Shown here piece by piece: positions 33,901 through 48,026 of a stretch of DNA of 64,000 nucleotides. The DNA lies in NCBI GenBank assembly GCA_034359265.1, contig CP136893.1, positions 49,735,501 through 49,799,500 on the forward strand, given 5' to 3'. Below the pieces are notes generated by a model. The model saw nothing but the letters and a program-made list of their open reading frames with translations. It was not told the DNA's origin and made no database searches. Origin of the DNA: Canna indica (taxonomy: Eukaryota; Streptophyta; Magnoliopsida; Zingiberales; Cannaceae). Every line of letters begins with the position of its first letter. Within the stretch, counting starts at the first letter, position 1. The translations under genes were made by a program, and so were the position numbers.

Positions 33901-35160
33901 TTGCACGCTTCTTCGAATAGAATCTAGAACGAAGTCGACTGATTGACCTTCGGGGTATCGGCTAGAAACGCCCAGCAATCTGAGTCCCGAGCGACTCCAG
34001 AACATTCACTGTGATGGGAGAAGTTGTTAATCTAGTTATTTTTGATAGACTAAAACAAATAATTGCATGATTTTTCGAATAGAATCTTGAACGAAGCCGA
34101 CTGGTTGAACTTCGGGGTATCGGCTAGAAACGCCCAGCAATCTGAGTCCCGAGCGACTCCAGAACATTCACTGTGAATCTTCATTGAAGCCGACTGATTG
34201 AACTTCTGGGTATCAGCTCGAAAAGACCAGCAATCTGTGACCCGAGCGACTCCAAAACATTCACTGTGATGGGAGAAGTTGTTAATCGATTTATTTTTGA
34301 TAGACTAATGCAAAGAATTGCACGCTTTTTCGAATAGAATCTAGAACGAAGTCGACTGATTGACCTTCGGGGAATCGGCTAGAAAGGCCCAGCAATCTGA
34401 GTCCCGAGCGACTCCAGAACATTCACGGTGATGGGAGAAGTTGTTAATCTAGTTATTTTTGATAGAATAATACACATAATTGCATGATTTTTCGAATAGA
34501 ATCTTGAACGAAGCCGACTGGTTGAACTTCGGGGTATCGGTTAGAAACGCCCAGCAATCTGAGTCCCGAGCGACTCCAGAACATGAATTGTGATGGGAGA
34601 AGTTGTTAATCGAGTTATTTTTGACAAACTAATGCAAAGAATTGCACGCTTTTTCGAATAGAATCTTCATTGAAGCCGACTGATTGAACATCTGGGTATC
34701 AGCTCGAAAAGACCAGCAATCTATGACCCGAGCGACTCCAGAACATTCACTGTGATGGGAGAAGTTGTTAATCGATTTATTTTTGACAGACTAATGCAAA
34801 GAATTGCACGCTTTTTCGAATAGAATCTAGAACGAAGTCGACTGATTGACCTTCAGGGTATCGGCTAGAAAGGCCCAGCAATCTGAGTCCTGAGTGACTC
34901 CAGAACATTCACTGTGATGGGAGAAGTTGTTAATCTAGTTATTTTTGATAGACTAATACAAATAATTGCACGATTTTTCGAATAGAATCTTGAACGAAGC
35001 CGACTGGTTGAACTTCGGGCTATCGGCTAGAAACGCCCAGCAATCTGAGTCCCGAGCGACTCCAGAACATTCACTGTGATGGGAGAAGTTGTTAATCGAG
35101 TTATTTTTGACAAACTAATGCAAAGAATTTCACGCTTAATCGAATAGAATCTTCATTGAA
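30950..35160 (+). repeat. Tandem pair of a ~2.1-kb (13-monomer) block
   Basis: Copy 1 covers about 30950-33056 and copy 2 about 33057 onward. The rare GTGTTGGTAG form at ~31257 and ~33364, and CGCTTCTTCGAATAG at ~31799 and ~33906, show a 2107-bp offset. After the 69-bp deletion at 34174 the offset becomes 2038 bp, as seen for the GGTGATGGG and CATGAATTGTGATGG forms. Exact outer boundaries are uncertain by about one monomer. Confidence 0.75.
34163..34255 (+). repeat. 93-bp monomer with a 69-bp internal deletion
   Basis: Box-to-box spacing is 93 bp. CACTGTGA is joined directly to ATCTTCATTGAAGCC at 34176/34177. The corresponding full-length monomer in the paired copy (around 32063-32224) retains the missing 69 bp (about 32070-32138). 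A 2-bp GA microhomology is present at the break. The deletion is therefore younger than the 2107-bp duplication. Confidence 0.85.
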
Positions 35161-36273
35161 GCTGACTGATTGAACTTCTGGGTATCAGCTCGAAAAGACC
35201 AGCAATCTGTGACCCGAGCGACTCCAGAACATTCACTGTGATGGGAGAAGTTGTAAATCGATTTATTTTTTACAGACTAATGCAAAGAATTGCACGCTTT
35301 TTCGAATAGAATCTAGAACGAAGTCGACTGATTGACCTTCGGGGAATCGGCTAGAAAGGCCCAGCAATCTGAGTCCCGAGCGACTCCAGAACATTCACGG
35401 TGATGGGAGAAGTTGTTAATCTAGTTATTTTTGATAGAATAATACACATAATTGCATGATTTTTCGAATAGAATCTTGAACGAAGCCGACTGGTTGAACT
35501 TCGGGGTATCGGTTAGAAACGCCCAGCAATCTGAGTCCCGAGCGACTCCAGAACATGAATTGTGATGGGAGAAGTTGTTAATCGAGTTATTTTTGACAAA
35601 CTAATGCAAAGAATTGCACGCTTTTTCGAATAGAATCTTCATTGAAGCCGACTGATTGAACATCTGGGTATCAGCTCGAAAAGACCAGCAATCTATGACC
35701 CGAGCGACTCCAGAACATTCACTGTGATGGGAGAAGTTGTTAATCGATTTATTTTTGACAGACTAATGCAAAGAATTGCACGCTTTTTCGAATAGAATCT
35801 AGAACGAAGTCGACTGATTGACCTTCAGGGTATCGGCTAGAAAGGCCCAGCAATCTGAGTCCTGAGTGACTCCAGAACATTCACTGTGATGGGAGAAGTT
35901 GTTAATCTAGTTATTTTTGATAGACTAATACAAATAATTGCACGATTTTTCGAATAGAATCTTGAACGAAGCCGACTGGTTGAACTTCGGGCTATCGGCT
36001 AGAAACGCCCAGCAATCTGAGTCCCGAGCGACTCCAGAACATTCACTGTGATGGGAGAAGTTGTTAATCGAGTTATTTTTGACAAACTAATGCAAAGAAT
36101 TTCACGCTTAATCGAATAGAATCTTCATTGAAGCTGACTGATTGAACTTCTGGGTATCAGCTCGAAAAGACCAGCAATCTGTGACCCGAGCGACTCCAGA
36201 ACATTCACTGTGATGGGAGAAGTTGTAAATCGATTTATTTTTTACAGACTAATGCAAAGAATTGCACGCTTTT
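34330..36273 (+). repeat. 972-bp (6-monomer) tandem duplication
   Basis: Markers recur with an offset of exactly 972 bp: CATGAATTGTGATGG at about 34582 and 35554, GGGGAATCGG at 34370 and 35342, and the TTTCACGCTTAATCG form at about 35127 and 36099. The two copies look nearly identical to the eye. Confidence 0.8.
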
Positions 36274-39200
36274 TTGAATAGAATCTAGAACGAAGTCGAC
36301 TGATTGACCTTCGGGGTATCGGCTAGAAAGGCCCAGCAATCTGAGTCCCGAGCAACTCCAGAACATTCACTGTGATGGGTGAAGTTGTTAATCAAGTTAT
36401 TTTTGATAGACTTATACAAATAATTGCACGATTTTTCGAATAGAATCTTGAACGAAGCCGAATGGTTCAACTTCGGGGTATCGGCTAGAAACGCCCAGCA
36501 ATCTGAGTCCCGAGCGACTCCAGAACATTCACTGTGATGGGAGAAGTTGTTAGTCGAGTTATTTTTGACAAACTAATGCAAAGAATTGCACGCTTTTACA
36601 AATAGAATCTAGAACGAAGTCGACTGATTGACCTTCGGGGTATCGGCTAGAAACGCCCAGCAATCTGAGTCCCGAGCGACTCCGGAACATTCACTGTGAT
36701 GGGAGAAGTTGTTAATCGAGTTATTTTTGACAGACTAATACAAATAATTGACCGATTTTTCGAATAGAATTTTGAACGAAGCCGACTGATTGAACTTCGG
36801 GGTATCGGCTAGAAACGCCCATCAATTTGAGTCCCGAGCGACTCCAGAACATTCACTGTGATGGGAGAAGTTGTTAATGGAGTTATTTTTGACAGACTAA
36901 TGCAAAGAATTGCACGATTTTTCGAATAGAATCTAGAACGAAGCCGACAGATTGATCTTCGAGGAATCAGCTCGAAACAACCAGCAATCAGTGACCCGAG
37001 CGACTCCAGAACATTCACTGTGACGGGTGAAGTTGTTAATCGAGTTATTTTTGACAAACTAATGCAAAGAATTGCACCATTTTTGGAATAGAATCTTGAA
37101 CGAAGCCGACTGATTGAATTTCGGGGTATCGGTTCAAAACGACCAAAAATCTGAGTCACAAGCGACTCCAGAACATTCACTGTGATAGGAGAAGTTGTTA
37201 ATCGATTTATTTTTGACAGACTAATGCAAAGAATTGCACGCTTTTTCGAATAGAATCTAGAATGAAGTCGACTGATTGACCTTCGGGGTATTGGCTAGAA
37301 ATGCCCAGCAATCTGAGCCACAAGCGACTCCAGAACATTCACTATGATGGGAGAAGTTGTTAATCGATTTATTTTTGACAGACAAATGCAAAGAATTGCA
37401 CGCTTTTTCGAATAGAATCTAGAACGAAGTCGACTTATTGACCTTCGGGGTATCGGCTAGAAACGCCCAGCAATCTGAGTCACAAGAGACTCTAGAACAT
37501 TCACTGTGATGGGAGAAGTTGTTAATCGATTTATTTTTGACAGACTAATGCAATGAATTGCACGCTTTTTCGAATAGAATCTAGAACGAAGTCGACTGAT
37601 TGACCTTCGGGGTATCGGCTAGAAACGCCCAGCAATCTGAGTCCCGAGCGACTCCAGAACATTCACTGTGATGGGAGAAGTTGTTAATCGAGTTATTTTT
37701 GACAAACTAATGCAAAGAATTGCACGCTTTTTGGAATAGAATCTTGAACGAAGCCGACTGATTGAACTTCGGGGTATCGGTTCGAAATGACCAGAAATCG
37801 GAGTCATAAGCGACTCCAGAACATTCACTGTGATGGGATAAGTTGTTAATCGAGTTATTTTTGACAAACTAATGCAAAGAATTGCACGCTTTTTCGAATA
37901 GAATCTTCATTGAAGCCGTTTGATTGAACTTCTGGGTATCAGCTCGAAAACACCAGCAATCTATGACCCGAGCGACTCCAGAACATTCACTGTGATGGGA
38001 GAAGTTGTTAATCTAGTTATTTTTGATAGACTAATACAAATAATTGCACGATTTTTCGAATAGAATCTTGAACGAAGCCGACTGGTTGAACTTCGGGGTA
38101 TCGGCTAGAAACGCCTAACAATCTGAGTCCCGAGCGACTCCAGAACATTCACTGTGATGGGAGAAGTTGTTAATCGAGTTATTTTTGACAAACTAATGCA
38201 AAGAATTGCACGCTTTTTGGAATAGAATCTTGAACGAAGTCGACTGATTGACCTTCGGGGTATCGGCTAGAAAGGCCCAGCAATCTGAGTCACAAGCGAC
38301 TCCAGAACATTCACTGTGATGGGAGAAGTTGTTAATCGATTTATATTTGACAGACTAATGCAAAGAATTGCACGCTTTTTCGAATAGAATCTAGAACGAA
38401 GTCGACTTATTGACCTTCGGGGTATCGGCTAGAAACGCCCAGCAATCTGAGTCACAAGAGACTCCAGAACATTCACTGTGATGGGAGAAGTTGTTAATCG
38501 ATTTATTTTTGACAGACTAATGCAATGAATTGCACGCTTTTTCGAATAGAATCTAGAACGAAGTCGACTGATTGACCTTCGGGGTATCGGCTAGAAATGC
38601 CCAGCAATCTGAGTCCCGAGCGACTCCAGAACATTCACTGTGATGGGAGAAGTTGTTAATCTAGTTATTTTTGATAGACTAATACAAATAATTGCATGAT
38701 TTTTCGAATAGAATCTTGAACGAAGCCGACTGGTTGAACTTCGGGGTATCGGCTAGAAACGCCCAGCAATCTGAGTCCCGAGCAACTCCAGAACATTCAC
38801 TGTGATGGGAGAAGTTGTTAATCGAGTTATTTTTGACAAACTAATGCAAAGAATTGCACGCTTTTTGGAATAGAATCTTGAACGAAGCCGACTGATTGAA
38901 CTTCGGGGTATCGGTTCGAAATGACCAGAAATCGGAGTCATAAGCGACTCCAGAACATTCACTGTGATGGGATAAGTTGTTAATCGAGTTAGTTTTGACA
39001 AACTAATGCAAAGAATTGCACGCTTTTTCGAATAGAATCTTCATTGAAGCCGACTGATTGAACTTCTGGGTATCAGCTCGAAAACACCAGCAATCTGTGA
39101 CCCGAGCGACTCCAGAACATTCACTGTGATGGGAGAAGTTGTTAATCGATTTATTTTTGACAGACTAATGCAAAGAATTGCACCCTTTTTCGAATAGAAT

Positions 39201-42200
39201 CTAGAACGAAGTCGACTGATTGACCTTCGGGGTATCGGCTAGAAAGGCCCAGCAATCTGAGTCCCGAGCGACTCCAGAACATTCACTGTGATGGGAGAAG
39301 TTGTTAATCTAGTTATTTTTGATAGACTAATACAAATAATTGCACGATTTTTTGAGTAGAATCTTGAACGAAACCGACTGGTTGAACTTCGGGGAATCGG
39401 CTAGAAACGCCCAGCAATCTGAGTCCCGAGCGACTCCAGAACATTCACTGTGATGGGAGAAGTTGTTAATCTAGTTATTTTTGATAGACTAATACAAATA
39501 ATTGCACGATTTTTCGAATAGAATCTTGAACGAAACCGACTGGTTGAACTTCGGGGTATCGGCTAGAAACGCCCAGCAATCTGAGTCCTGAGCGACTCTA
39601 GAACATTCACTGTGATGGGAGAAGTTGTTAATCGAGTTATTTTTGACAAACTAATGCAAAGAATTGCACGCTTTTTCGAATAGAATCTTCATTGAAGCCG
39701 ACTGATTGAACTTCTGGGTATCAGCTCGAAAAGACCAGCAATCTATGACCCGAGCGACTCCAGAACATTCACTGTGATGGGAGAAGTTGTTAATCGATTT
39801 ATTTTTGCCAGACTAACGCAAAGAATTGCACGCTTTTTCGAATAGAATCTAGAACGAAGTCGACTGATTGACCTTCGGGGTATCGGCTAGAAAGGACCAG
39901 CAATCTGAGTGCCGAGCGACTCCAGAACATTCACTGTGAAGGGAGAAGTTGTTAATCTAGTTATTTTTGATAGACTAATACAAATAATTGCACGAATTTT
40001 CGAATAGAATCTTGAACGAAGCCGACAGGTTGAACTTCGGGGTATCGGCTAGAAACGCACAGCAATCTGAGTCCCGAGCGACTCCAGAACATTCACTGTG
40101 ATGGGAGAAGTTGTTAATCGAGTTATTTTTGACAAACTAATGCAAAGAATTGCACGCTTTTTCGAATAGAATCTTCATTGAAGCCGACTGATTGAACTTC
40201 TGGGTATCAGCTCGAAAAGGCCAGCAATGTGTGACCCGAGCGACTCTAGAACATTCACTGTGACGGGAGAAGTTGTTAATCGATTTATTTTTGAAAGACT
40301 AATGCAAAGAATTGCACGCTTTTTCGAATAGAATCTAGAACGAAGTCGACTTATTGACCTTCGGGGTATCGGCTAGAAACGCCCAACAATCTGAGTCCCG
40401 AGCGACTCCAGAACATTCACTGTGATGGGAGAAGTTGTTAATCTAGTTATTTTTGATAGACTAATACAAATAATTGCACGATTTTTCGAATAGAATCTTG
40501 AACGAAGCCGACTGGTTGAACTTCGGGCTATCGGCTAGAAACGCCCAGCAATCTGAGTCCTGAGCGACTCCAGAACATTCACTGTGATGGGAGAAGTTGT
40601 TAGTCGAGTTATTTTTGACAAACTAATGCAAAGAATTGCACGCTTTTTCGAATAGAATCTAGAACGAAGTCGACTTATTGACCTTCGGGGTATCGGCTAG
40701 AAACGCCCAGCAATCTGAGTCCCGAGCGACTCCGGAACATTCACTGTGATGGGAGAAGTTGTTAATCGAGTTATTTTTGACAGACTAATACAAATAATTG
40801 CACGATTTTTCAAATAGAATTTTGAACGAAGCCGACTGATTGAACTTCGGGGTATCGGCTAGAAACGCCCATCAATCTGAGTCCCGAGCGACTCCAGAAC
40901 ATTCACTGTGATGGGAGAAGTTGTTAATCGAGTTATTTTTGACAAACTAATGCAAAGAATTGCACGCTTTTTCGAATAGAATCTTCATTGAAGCTGACTG
41001 ATTGAACTTCTGGGTATCAGCTCGAAAAGACCAGCAATCTATGACCCGAGCGACTCCTGAACATTCACTGTGATGGGAGAAGTTGTTAATCGATTTATTT
41101 TTGACAGACTAATGCAAAGAATTGCACGCTTTTTCGAATCGAATCTAGAACGAAGTCGACTGATTGACCTTCGGGGTGTCGGCTAGAAAGGCCCAGCAAT
41201 TTGAGTCCCGAGCGACTCCAGAACATTCACTGTGATGGGAGAAGTTGTTAATCTAGTTATTTTTGATAGACTAATACAAATAATTGCACGATTTTTCGAA
41301 TAGAATCTTGAATGAAGCCGACTAGTTGAACTTCGGGGTATCGGCTAGAAACGCCCAGCAATCTGAGTCCCGAGCGACTCCAGAACATTCACTGTGATGG
41401 GAGAAGTTGTTAGTCGAGTTATTTTTGACAAACTAATGCAAAGAATTGCACGCTTTTTCGAATAGAATCTAGAACGAAGTCGACTGATTGACCTTCGGGG
41501 TATCGGCTAGAAATGCCCAGCTATCTGAGTCCCGAGCGACTCTGGAACATTCACTGTGATGGGAGAAGTTGTTAATCGAGTTATTTTTGACAGACTAATA
41601 CAAATAATTGCACGATTTTTCGAATAGAATTTTGAACGAAGCCGACTGATTGAACTTCGGGGTATCGGCTAGAAACGCCCATCAATTTGAGTCCCAAGCG
41701 ACTCCAGAACATTCACTGTGATAGGAGAAGTTGTTAATCGATTTATTTTTGACAGACTAATGCAAAGAATTGCACTCTTTTTCGAATAGAATCTAGAACG
41801 AAGTCGACTGATTGACCTTCGGGGTATTGGCTAGAAACGCCCAGCAATCTGAGTCAGAAGCGACTCCAGAACATTCACTGTGATGGGAGAAGTTGTTAAT
41901 CGATTTATTTTTGACAGACTAATGCAAAGAATTGCACGCTTTTTTGAATAGAATCTAGAACGAAGTCGACTTATTGACCTTCGGGGTATCGGCTAGAAAC
42001 GCCCAGCAATCTGAGTCACAAGAGACTCCAGAACATTCACTGTGATGGGAGAAGTTGTTAATCGATTTATTTTTGACAGACTAATGCAATGAATTGCACG
42101 CTTTTTCGAATAGAATCTAGAACAAAGTCGACTGATTGACCTTCGGGGTATCGGCTAGAAACGCCCAGCAATCTGAGTCCCGAGCGACTCCAGAACATTC

Positions 42201-42360
42201 ACTGTGATGGGAGAAGTTGTTAATCTAGTTATTTTTGATAGACTAATACAAATAATTGCACGATTTTTCGAATAGAATCTTGAACGAAACTGACTGGTTG
42301 AACTTCGGGGTATCGGCTAGAAACGCCAAGCAATCCGAGTCCCGAGCGACTCCAGAACAT
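36274..42360 (+). repeat. Irregular satellite domain
   Basis: No single HOR dominates. A 7-monomer relation (1134 bp) links about 37619 and 38753. The segment at 36809-37180 carries the same variants as the 11-mer array at 55.3-60.6 kb but occurs once here, so it may represent the progenitor form or an isolated relic. Nothing other than satellite is present. Confidence 0.65.
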
Positions 42361-45300
42361 TCACTGTGATGGGAGAAGTTGTTAATCTAGTTATTTTTGA
42401 TAGACTAATACAAATAATTGCACGATTTTTCGAATAGAATCTTGAACGAAACTGACTGGTTGAACTTCGGGGTATCGGCTAGAAACGCCCAGCAATCTGA
42501 GTCCCGAGCGACTCTAGAACATTCACTGTGATGGGAGAAGTTGTTAATCGAGTTATTTTTGACAAACTAATGCAAAGAATTGCACGCTTTTTCGAATAGA
42601 ATCTTCGTTGAAGCCGACTGATTGAACTTCTGGGTATCAGCTCGAAAAGACCAGCAATCTGTGACCCGAGCGACTCCAGAACATTCACTATGATGGGAGA
42701 AATTGTTAATTGATTTATTTTTGACAGACTAATGCAAAGAATTGCACGCTTTTTCGAATAGAATCTAGAACGAAGTCGACTGATTGACCTTCGGGGTATC
42801 GGCTAGAAAGGCCCAGCAATCTGAGTCCCGAGCGACTCCAGAACATTCACTGTGATGGGAGAAGTTGTTAATCTAGTTATTTTTGATAGTCTAATACAAA
42901 TAATCGCACGATTTTTCGAATAGAATCTTGAACGAAGCCGACTGGTTGAACTTCGGGGTATCGACTAGAAACGCCCAGCAATCTGAGTCACAAGAGACTC
43001 CAGAACATTCACTGTGATGGGAGAAGTTGTTAATCGATTTATTTTTGACAGACTAATGCAATGAATTGCACGCTTTTTCGAATAGAATCTAGAACGAAGT
43101 CGACTGATTGACCTTCGGGGTATCGGCAAGAAACGCCCAGCAATCTGAGTCCCGAGCGACTCCAGAACATTCACTGTGATGGGAGAAGCTGTTAATCTAG
43201 TTATTTTTGATAGACTAATACAAATAATTACATGCTTTTTCGAATAGAATCTTGAACGAAGCCGACTGGTTGAACTTTGGGGTATCGGCTAGAAACACCA
43301 AGCAATCTGAGTCCCGAGCGACTCCAGAACATTCACTGTGATGGGAGAAGTTGTTAATCTAGTTATTTTTGATAGACTAATACAAATAATTGCACGATTT
43401 TTCGAATAGAATCTTGAACGAAACTGACTGGTTGAACTTCGGGGTATCGGCTAGAAACGCCCAGCAATCTGAGTCCCGAGCGACTCTAGAACATTCACTG
43501 TGATGGGAGAAGTTGTTAATCGAGTTATTTTTGACAAACTAATGCAAAGAATTGCACGCTTTTTCGAATAGAATCTTCGTTGAAGCCGATTGATTGAACT
43601 TCTGGGTATCAGCTCGAAAAGACCAGCAATCTGTGACCCGAGCGACTCCAGAACATTCACTATGATGGGAGAAGTTGTTAATTGATTTATTTTTGACAGA
43701 CTAATGCAAAGAATTGCACGCTTTTTCGAATAGAATCTAGAACGAAGTCGACTGATTGACCTTCGGGGTATCGGCTAGAAAGGCCCAGCAATCTGAGTCC
43801 CGAGCGACTCCAGAACATTCACTGTGATGGGAGAAGTTGTTAATCTAGTTATTTTTGATAGTCTAATACAAATAATCGCACGATTTTTCGAATAGAATCT
43901 TGAACGAAGCCGACTGGTTGAAGTTCGGGGTATCGACTAGAAACGCCCAGCAATCTGAGTCACAAGAGACTCCAGAACATTCACTGTGATGGGAGAAGTT
44001 AATCGATTTATTTTTGACAGACTAATGCAGTGAATTACACGCTTTTTCGAATAGAATCTAGAACAAAGTCGACTGATTGACCTTCGGGGTGTCGGCTAGA
44101 AATGCCCAGCTATCTGAGTCCCGAGCGACTCTGGAACATTCACTGTGATGGGAGAAGTTGTTAATCGAGTTATTTTTGACAGACTAATACAAATAATTGC
44201 ACGATTTTTCGAATAGAATTTTGAACGAAGCCGACTGATTGAACTTCGGGGTATCGGCTAGAAACGCCCATCAATTTGAGTCCCAAGCGACTCCAGAACA
44301 TTCACTGTGATAGGAGAAGTTGTTAATCGATTTATTTTTGACAGACTAATGCAAAGAATTGCACTCTTTTTCGAATAGAATCTAGAACGAAGTCGACTGA
44401 TTGACCTTCGGGGTATTGGCTAGAAACGCCCAACAATCTGAGTCACAAGAGACTCCAGAACATTCACTGTGATGGGAGAAGTTGTTAATCGATTTATTTT
44501 TGACAGACTAATGCAATGAATTGCACGCTTTTTCGAATAGAATCTAGAACGAAGTCGACTGATTGACCTTCAGGGTATCGGCAAGAAACGCCCAGCAATC
44601 TGAGTCCCGAGCGACTCCAGAACATTCACTGTGATGGGAGAAGTTGTTAATCTAGTTATTTTTGATAGACTAATACAAATAATTACATGCTTTTTCGAAT
44701 AGAATCTTGAACGAAGCCGACTGGTTGAACTTCGGGGTATCGGCTAGAAACGCCAAGCAATCTGAGTCCCGAGCGACTCCAGAACATTCACTGTGATGGG
44801 AGAAGTTGTTAATCTAGTTATTTTTGATAGACTAATACAAATAATTGCACGATTTTTCGAATAGAATCTTGAACGAAACTGACTGGTTGAACTTCGGGGT
44901 ATCGGCTAGAAACGCCCAGCAATCTGAGTCCCGAGCGACTCTAGAACATTCACTGTGATGGGAGAAGTTGTTAATCGAGTTATTTTTGACAAACTAATGC
45001 AAAGAATTGCACGCTTTTTCGAATAGAATCTTCGTTGAAGCCGACTGATTGAACTTCTGGGTATCAGCTCGAAAAGACCAGCAATCTGTGACCCGAGCGA
45101 CTCCAGAACATTCACTATGATGGGAGAAGTTGTTAATTGATTTATTTTTGACAGACTAATGCAAAGAATTGCATGCTTTTTCGAATAGAATCTAGAACGA
45201 AGTCGACTGATTGACCTTCGGGGTATCGGCTAGAAAGGCCCAGCAATCTGAGTCCCGAGCGACTCCAGAACATTCACTGTGATGGGAGAAGTTGTTAATC

Positions 45301-48026
45301 TAGTTATTTTTGATAGTCTAATACAAATAATCGCACGATTTTTCGAATAGAATCTTGAACGAAGCCGACTGGTTGAACTTCGGGGTATCGACTAGAAACG
45401 CCCAGCAATCTGAGTCACAAGAGACTCCAGAACATTCACTGTGATGGGAGAAGTTGTTAATCGATTTATTTTTGACAGACTAATGCAGTGAATTACACGC
45501 TTTTTCGAATAGAATCTAGAACAAAGTCGACTGATTGACCTTCGGGGTGTCGGCTAGAAATGCCCAGCTATCTGAGTCCCGAGCGACTCTGGAACATTCA
45601 CTGTGATGGGAGAAGTTGTTAATCGAGTTATTTTTGACAGACTAATACAAATAATTGCACGATTTTTCGAATAGAATTTTGAACGAAGCCGACTGATTGA
45701 ACTTCGGGGTATCGGCTAGAAACGCCCATCAATTTGAGTCCCAAGCGACTCCAAAACATTCACTGTGATAGGAGAAGTTGTTAATCGATTTATTTTTGAC
45801 AGACTAATGCAAAGAATTGCACTCTTTTTCGAATAGAATCTAGAACGAAGTCGACTGATTGACCTTCGGGGTATTGGCTAGAAACGCCCAGCAATCTGAG
45901 TCACAAGAGACTCCAGAACATTCACTGTGATCGGAGAAGTTGTTAATCGATTTATTTTTGACAGACTAATGCAATGAATTGCACGCTTTTTCGAATAGAA
46001 TCTAGAACGAAGTCGACTGATTGACCTTCGGGGTATCGGCTAGAAACGCCCAGCAATCTGAGTCCCGAGCGACTCCAGAACATTCACTGTGATGGGAGAA
46101 GTTGTTAATCTAGTTATTTTTGATAGACTAATACAAATAATTGCATGATTTTTCGAATAGAATCTTGGACGAAGCCGACTGAATGAACTTCGGGGTATCG
46201 GTTCGAAATGACCAAAAATCTGAGTCATAAGCGACTCCAGAACATTCACTGTGATGGGATAAGTTGTTAATCGAGTTATTTTTGACAAACTAATGCAAAA
46301 AATTGCACGCTTTTTCGAATAGATTCTTCATTGAAGCCGACTGATTGAACTTCTGGGTATCAGCTCGAAAACACCAACAATCTTTGACCCGAGCGACTCC
46401 AGAACATTCACTGTGATGGGAGAAGTTGTTAATCTAGTTATTTTTGATAGACTAATACAAATAATTGCACGATTTTTCGAATAGAATCTAGAACGAAGTC
46501 GACTGATTGACCTTCGGGGTATCGGCTAGAAAGGCCCAGCAATCTGAGTCTCGAGCGACTCCAGAACATTCACTGTGATGGGAGAAGTTGTTAATCTAGT
46601 TATTTTTGATAGACTAATACAAATAATTGCACGATTTTTCGAATAGAATCTTGAACGAAACTGAATGGTTGAACTTCGGGGTATCGGCTAGAAACGCCCA
46701 GCAATCTGAGTCCCGAGCGACTCTAGAACATTCACTGTGATCGGAGAAGTTGTTAATCGATTTATTTTTGACAGACTAATGCAATGAATTGCACGCTTTT
46801 TTGAATAGAATCTAGAACGAAGTCGACTGATTGACCTTCGGGGTATCGGCTAAAAACGCCCAGCAATCTGAGTCCCGAGCGACTCCAGAACATTCACTGT
46901 GATGGGAGAAGTTGTTAATCTAGTTATTTTTGATAGACTAATACAAATAATTGCATGATTTTTCGAATAGAATCTTGAACGAAGCCGACTGAATGAACTT
47001 CGGGGTATCGGTTCGAAATGACCAGAAATCTGAGTCATAAGCGACTCCAGAACATTCACTGTGATGGGATACGTTGTTAATCGAGTTATTTTTGACAAAC
47101 TAATGCAAAAAATTGCACGCTTTTTCGAATAGATTCTTCATTGAAGCCGACTGATTGAACTTCTGGGTATCAGCTCGAAAACACCAACAATCTTTGACCC
47201 GAGCGACTCCAGAACATTCACTGTGATGGGAGAAGTTGTTAATCTAGTTATTTTTGATAGACTAATACAAATAATTGCACGATTTTTCGAATAGAATCTA
47301 GAACGAAGTTGACTGATTGACCTTCGGGGTATCGGCTAGAAAGGCCCAGCAATCTGAGTCTCGAGCGACTCCAGAACATTCACTGTGATGGGAGAAGTTG
47401 TTAATCTAGTTATTTTTGATAGACTAATACAAATAATTGCACGATTTTTTGAATAGAATCTTGAACGAAACCGACTGGTTGAACTTCGGGGTATTGGCTA
47501 GAAACGCCCAGCAATCTGAGTCCCGAGCGACTCCAGAACATTCACTGTGATGGGAGAAGTTGTTAATCTAGTTATTTTTGATAGACTAATACAAATAATT
47601 GCACGATTTTTCAAATAGAATCTTGAACGAGACCGACTGGTTGAACTTCGGGGTATCGGCTAGAAACGCCCAGTAATCTGAGTCCCGAGCGACTCTAGAA
47701 CATTCACTGTGATGGGAGAAGTTGTTAATCGAGTTATTTTTGACAAACTAATGCAAAGAATTGCACGCTTTTTCGAATAGAATCGTCATTGAAACCGACT
47801 GATTGAACTTCTGGGTATCAGCTCGAAAAGACCAGCAATGTGTGACCCGAGCGATTCCAGAACATTCACTGTGATGGGAGAAGTTGTTAATCGATTTATT
47901 TTTGACAGTCTAATGCAAAGAATTGCACGCTTTTTCGAATAGAATCTAGAACGAAGTCGACTGATTGACCTTCGGGGTATCGGTTAGAAACGCCCAGCAA
48001 TCTGAGTCCCGAGCGACTCCAGAATA
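42360..48026 (+). repeat. Satellite block, copy 1 of a 5667-bp tandem duplication
   Basis: The block has about 35 monomers with internal 6-monomer (42479/43451, 972 bp) and 9-monomer (43451/44906, 1455 bp) relations. The latter would be 1458 bp but for a 3-bp deletion near 43999. Between about 45930 and 47400 a 5-monomer (810 bp) segment is duplicated, marked by GTGATCGGAGAAG at ~45929 and ~46739; this extra copy is not present in copy 2. Confidence 0.8.
43977..44135 (+). repeat. 159-bp monomer with private 3-bp deletion
   Basis: GGGAGAAGTTAATCG at 43991-44005 lacks one GTT compared with the universal GGGAGAAGTTGTTAATCG. The corresponding monomer in the second copy of the 5.67-kb block (around 49660) is intact. 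The deletion thus arose after that duplication, or was corrected in the other copy. Confidence 0.8.
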
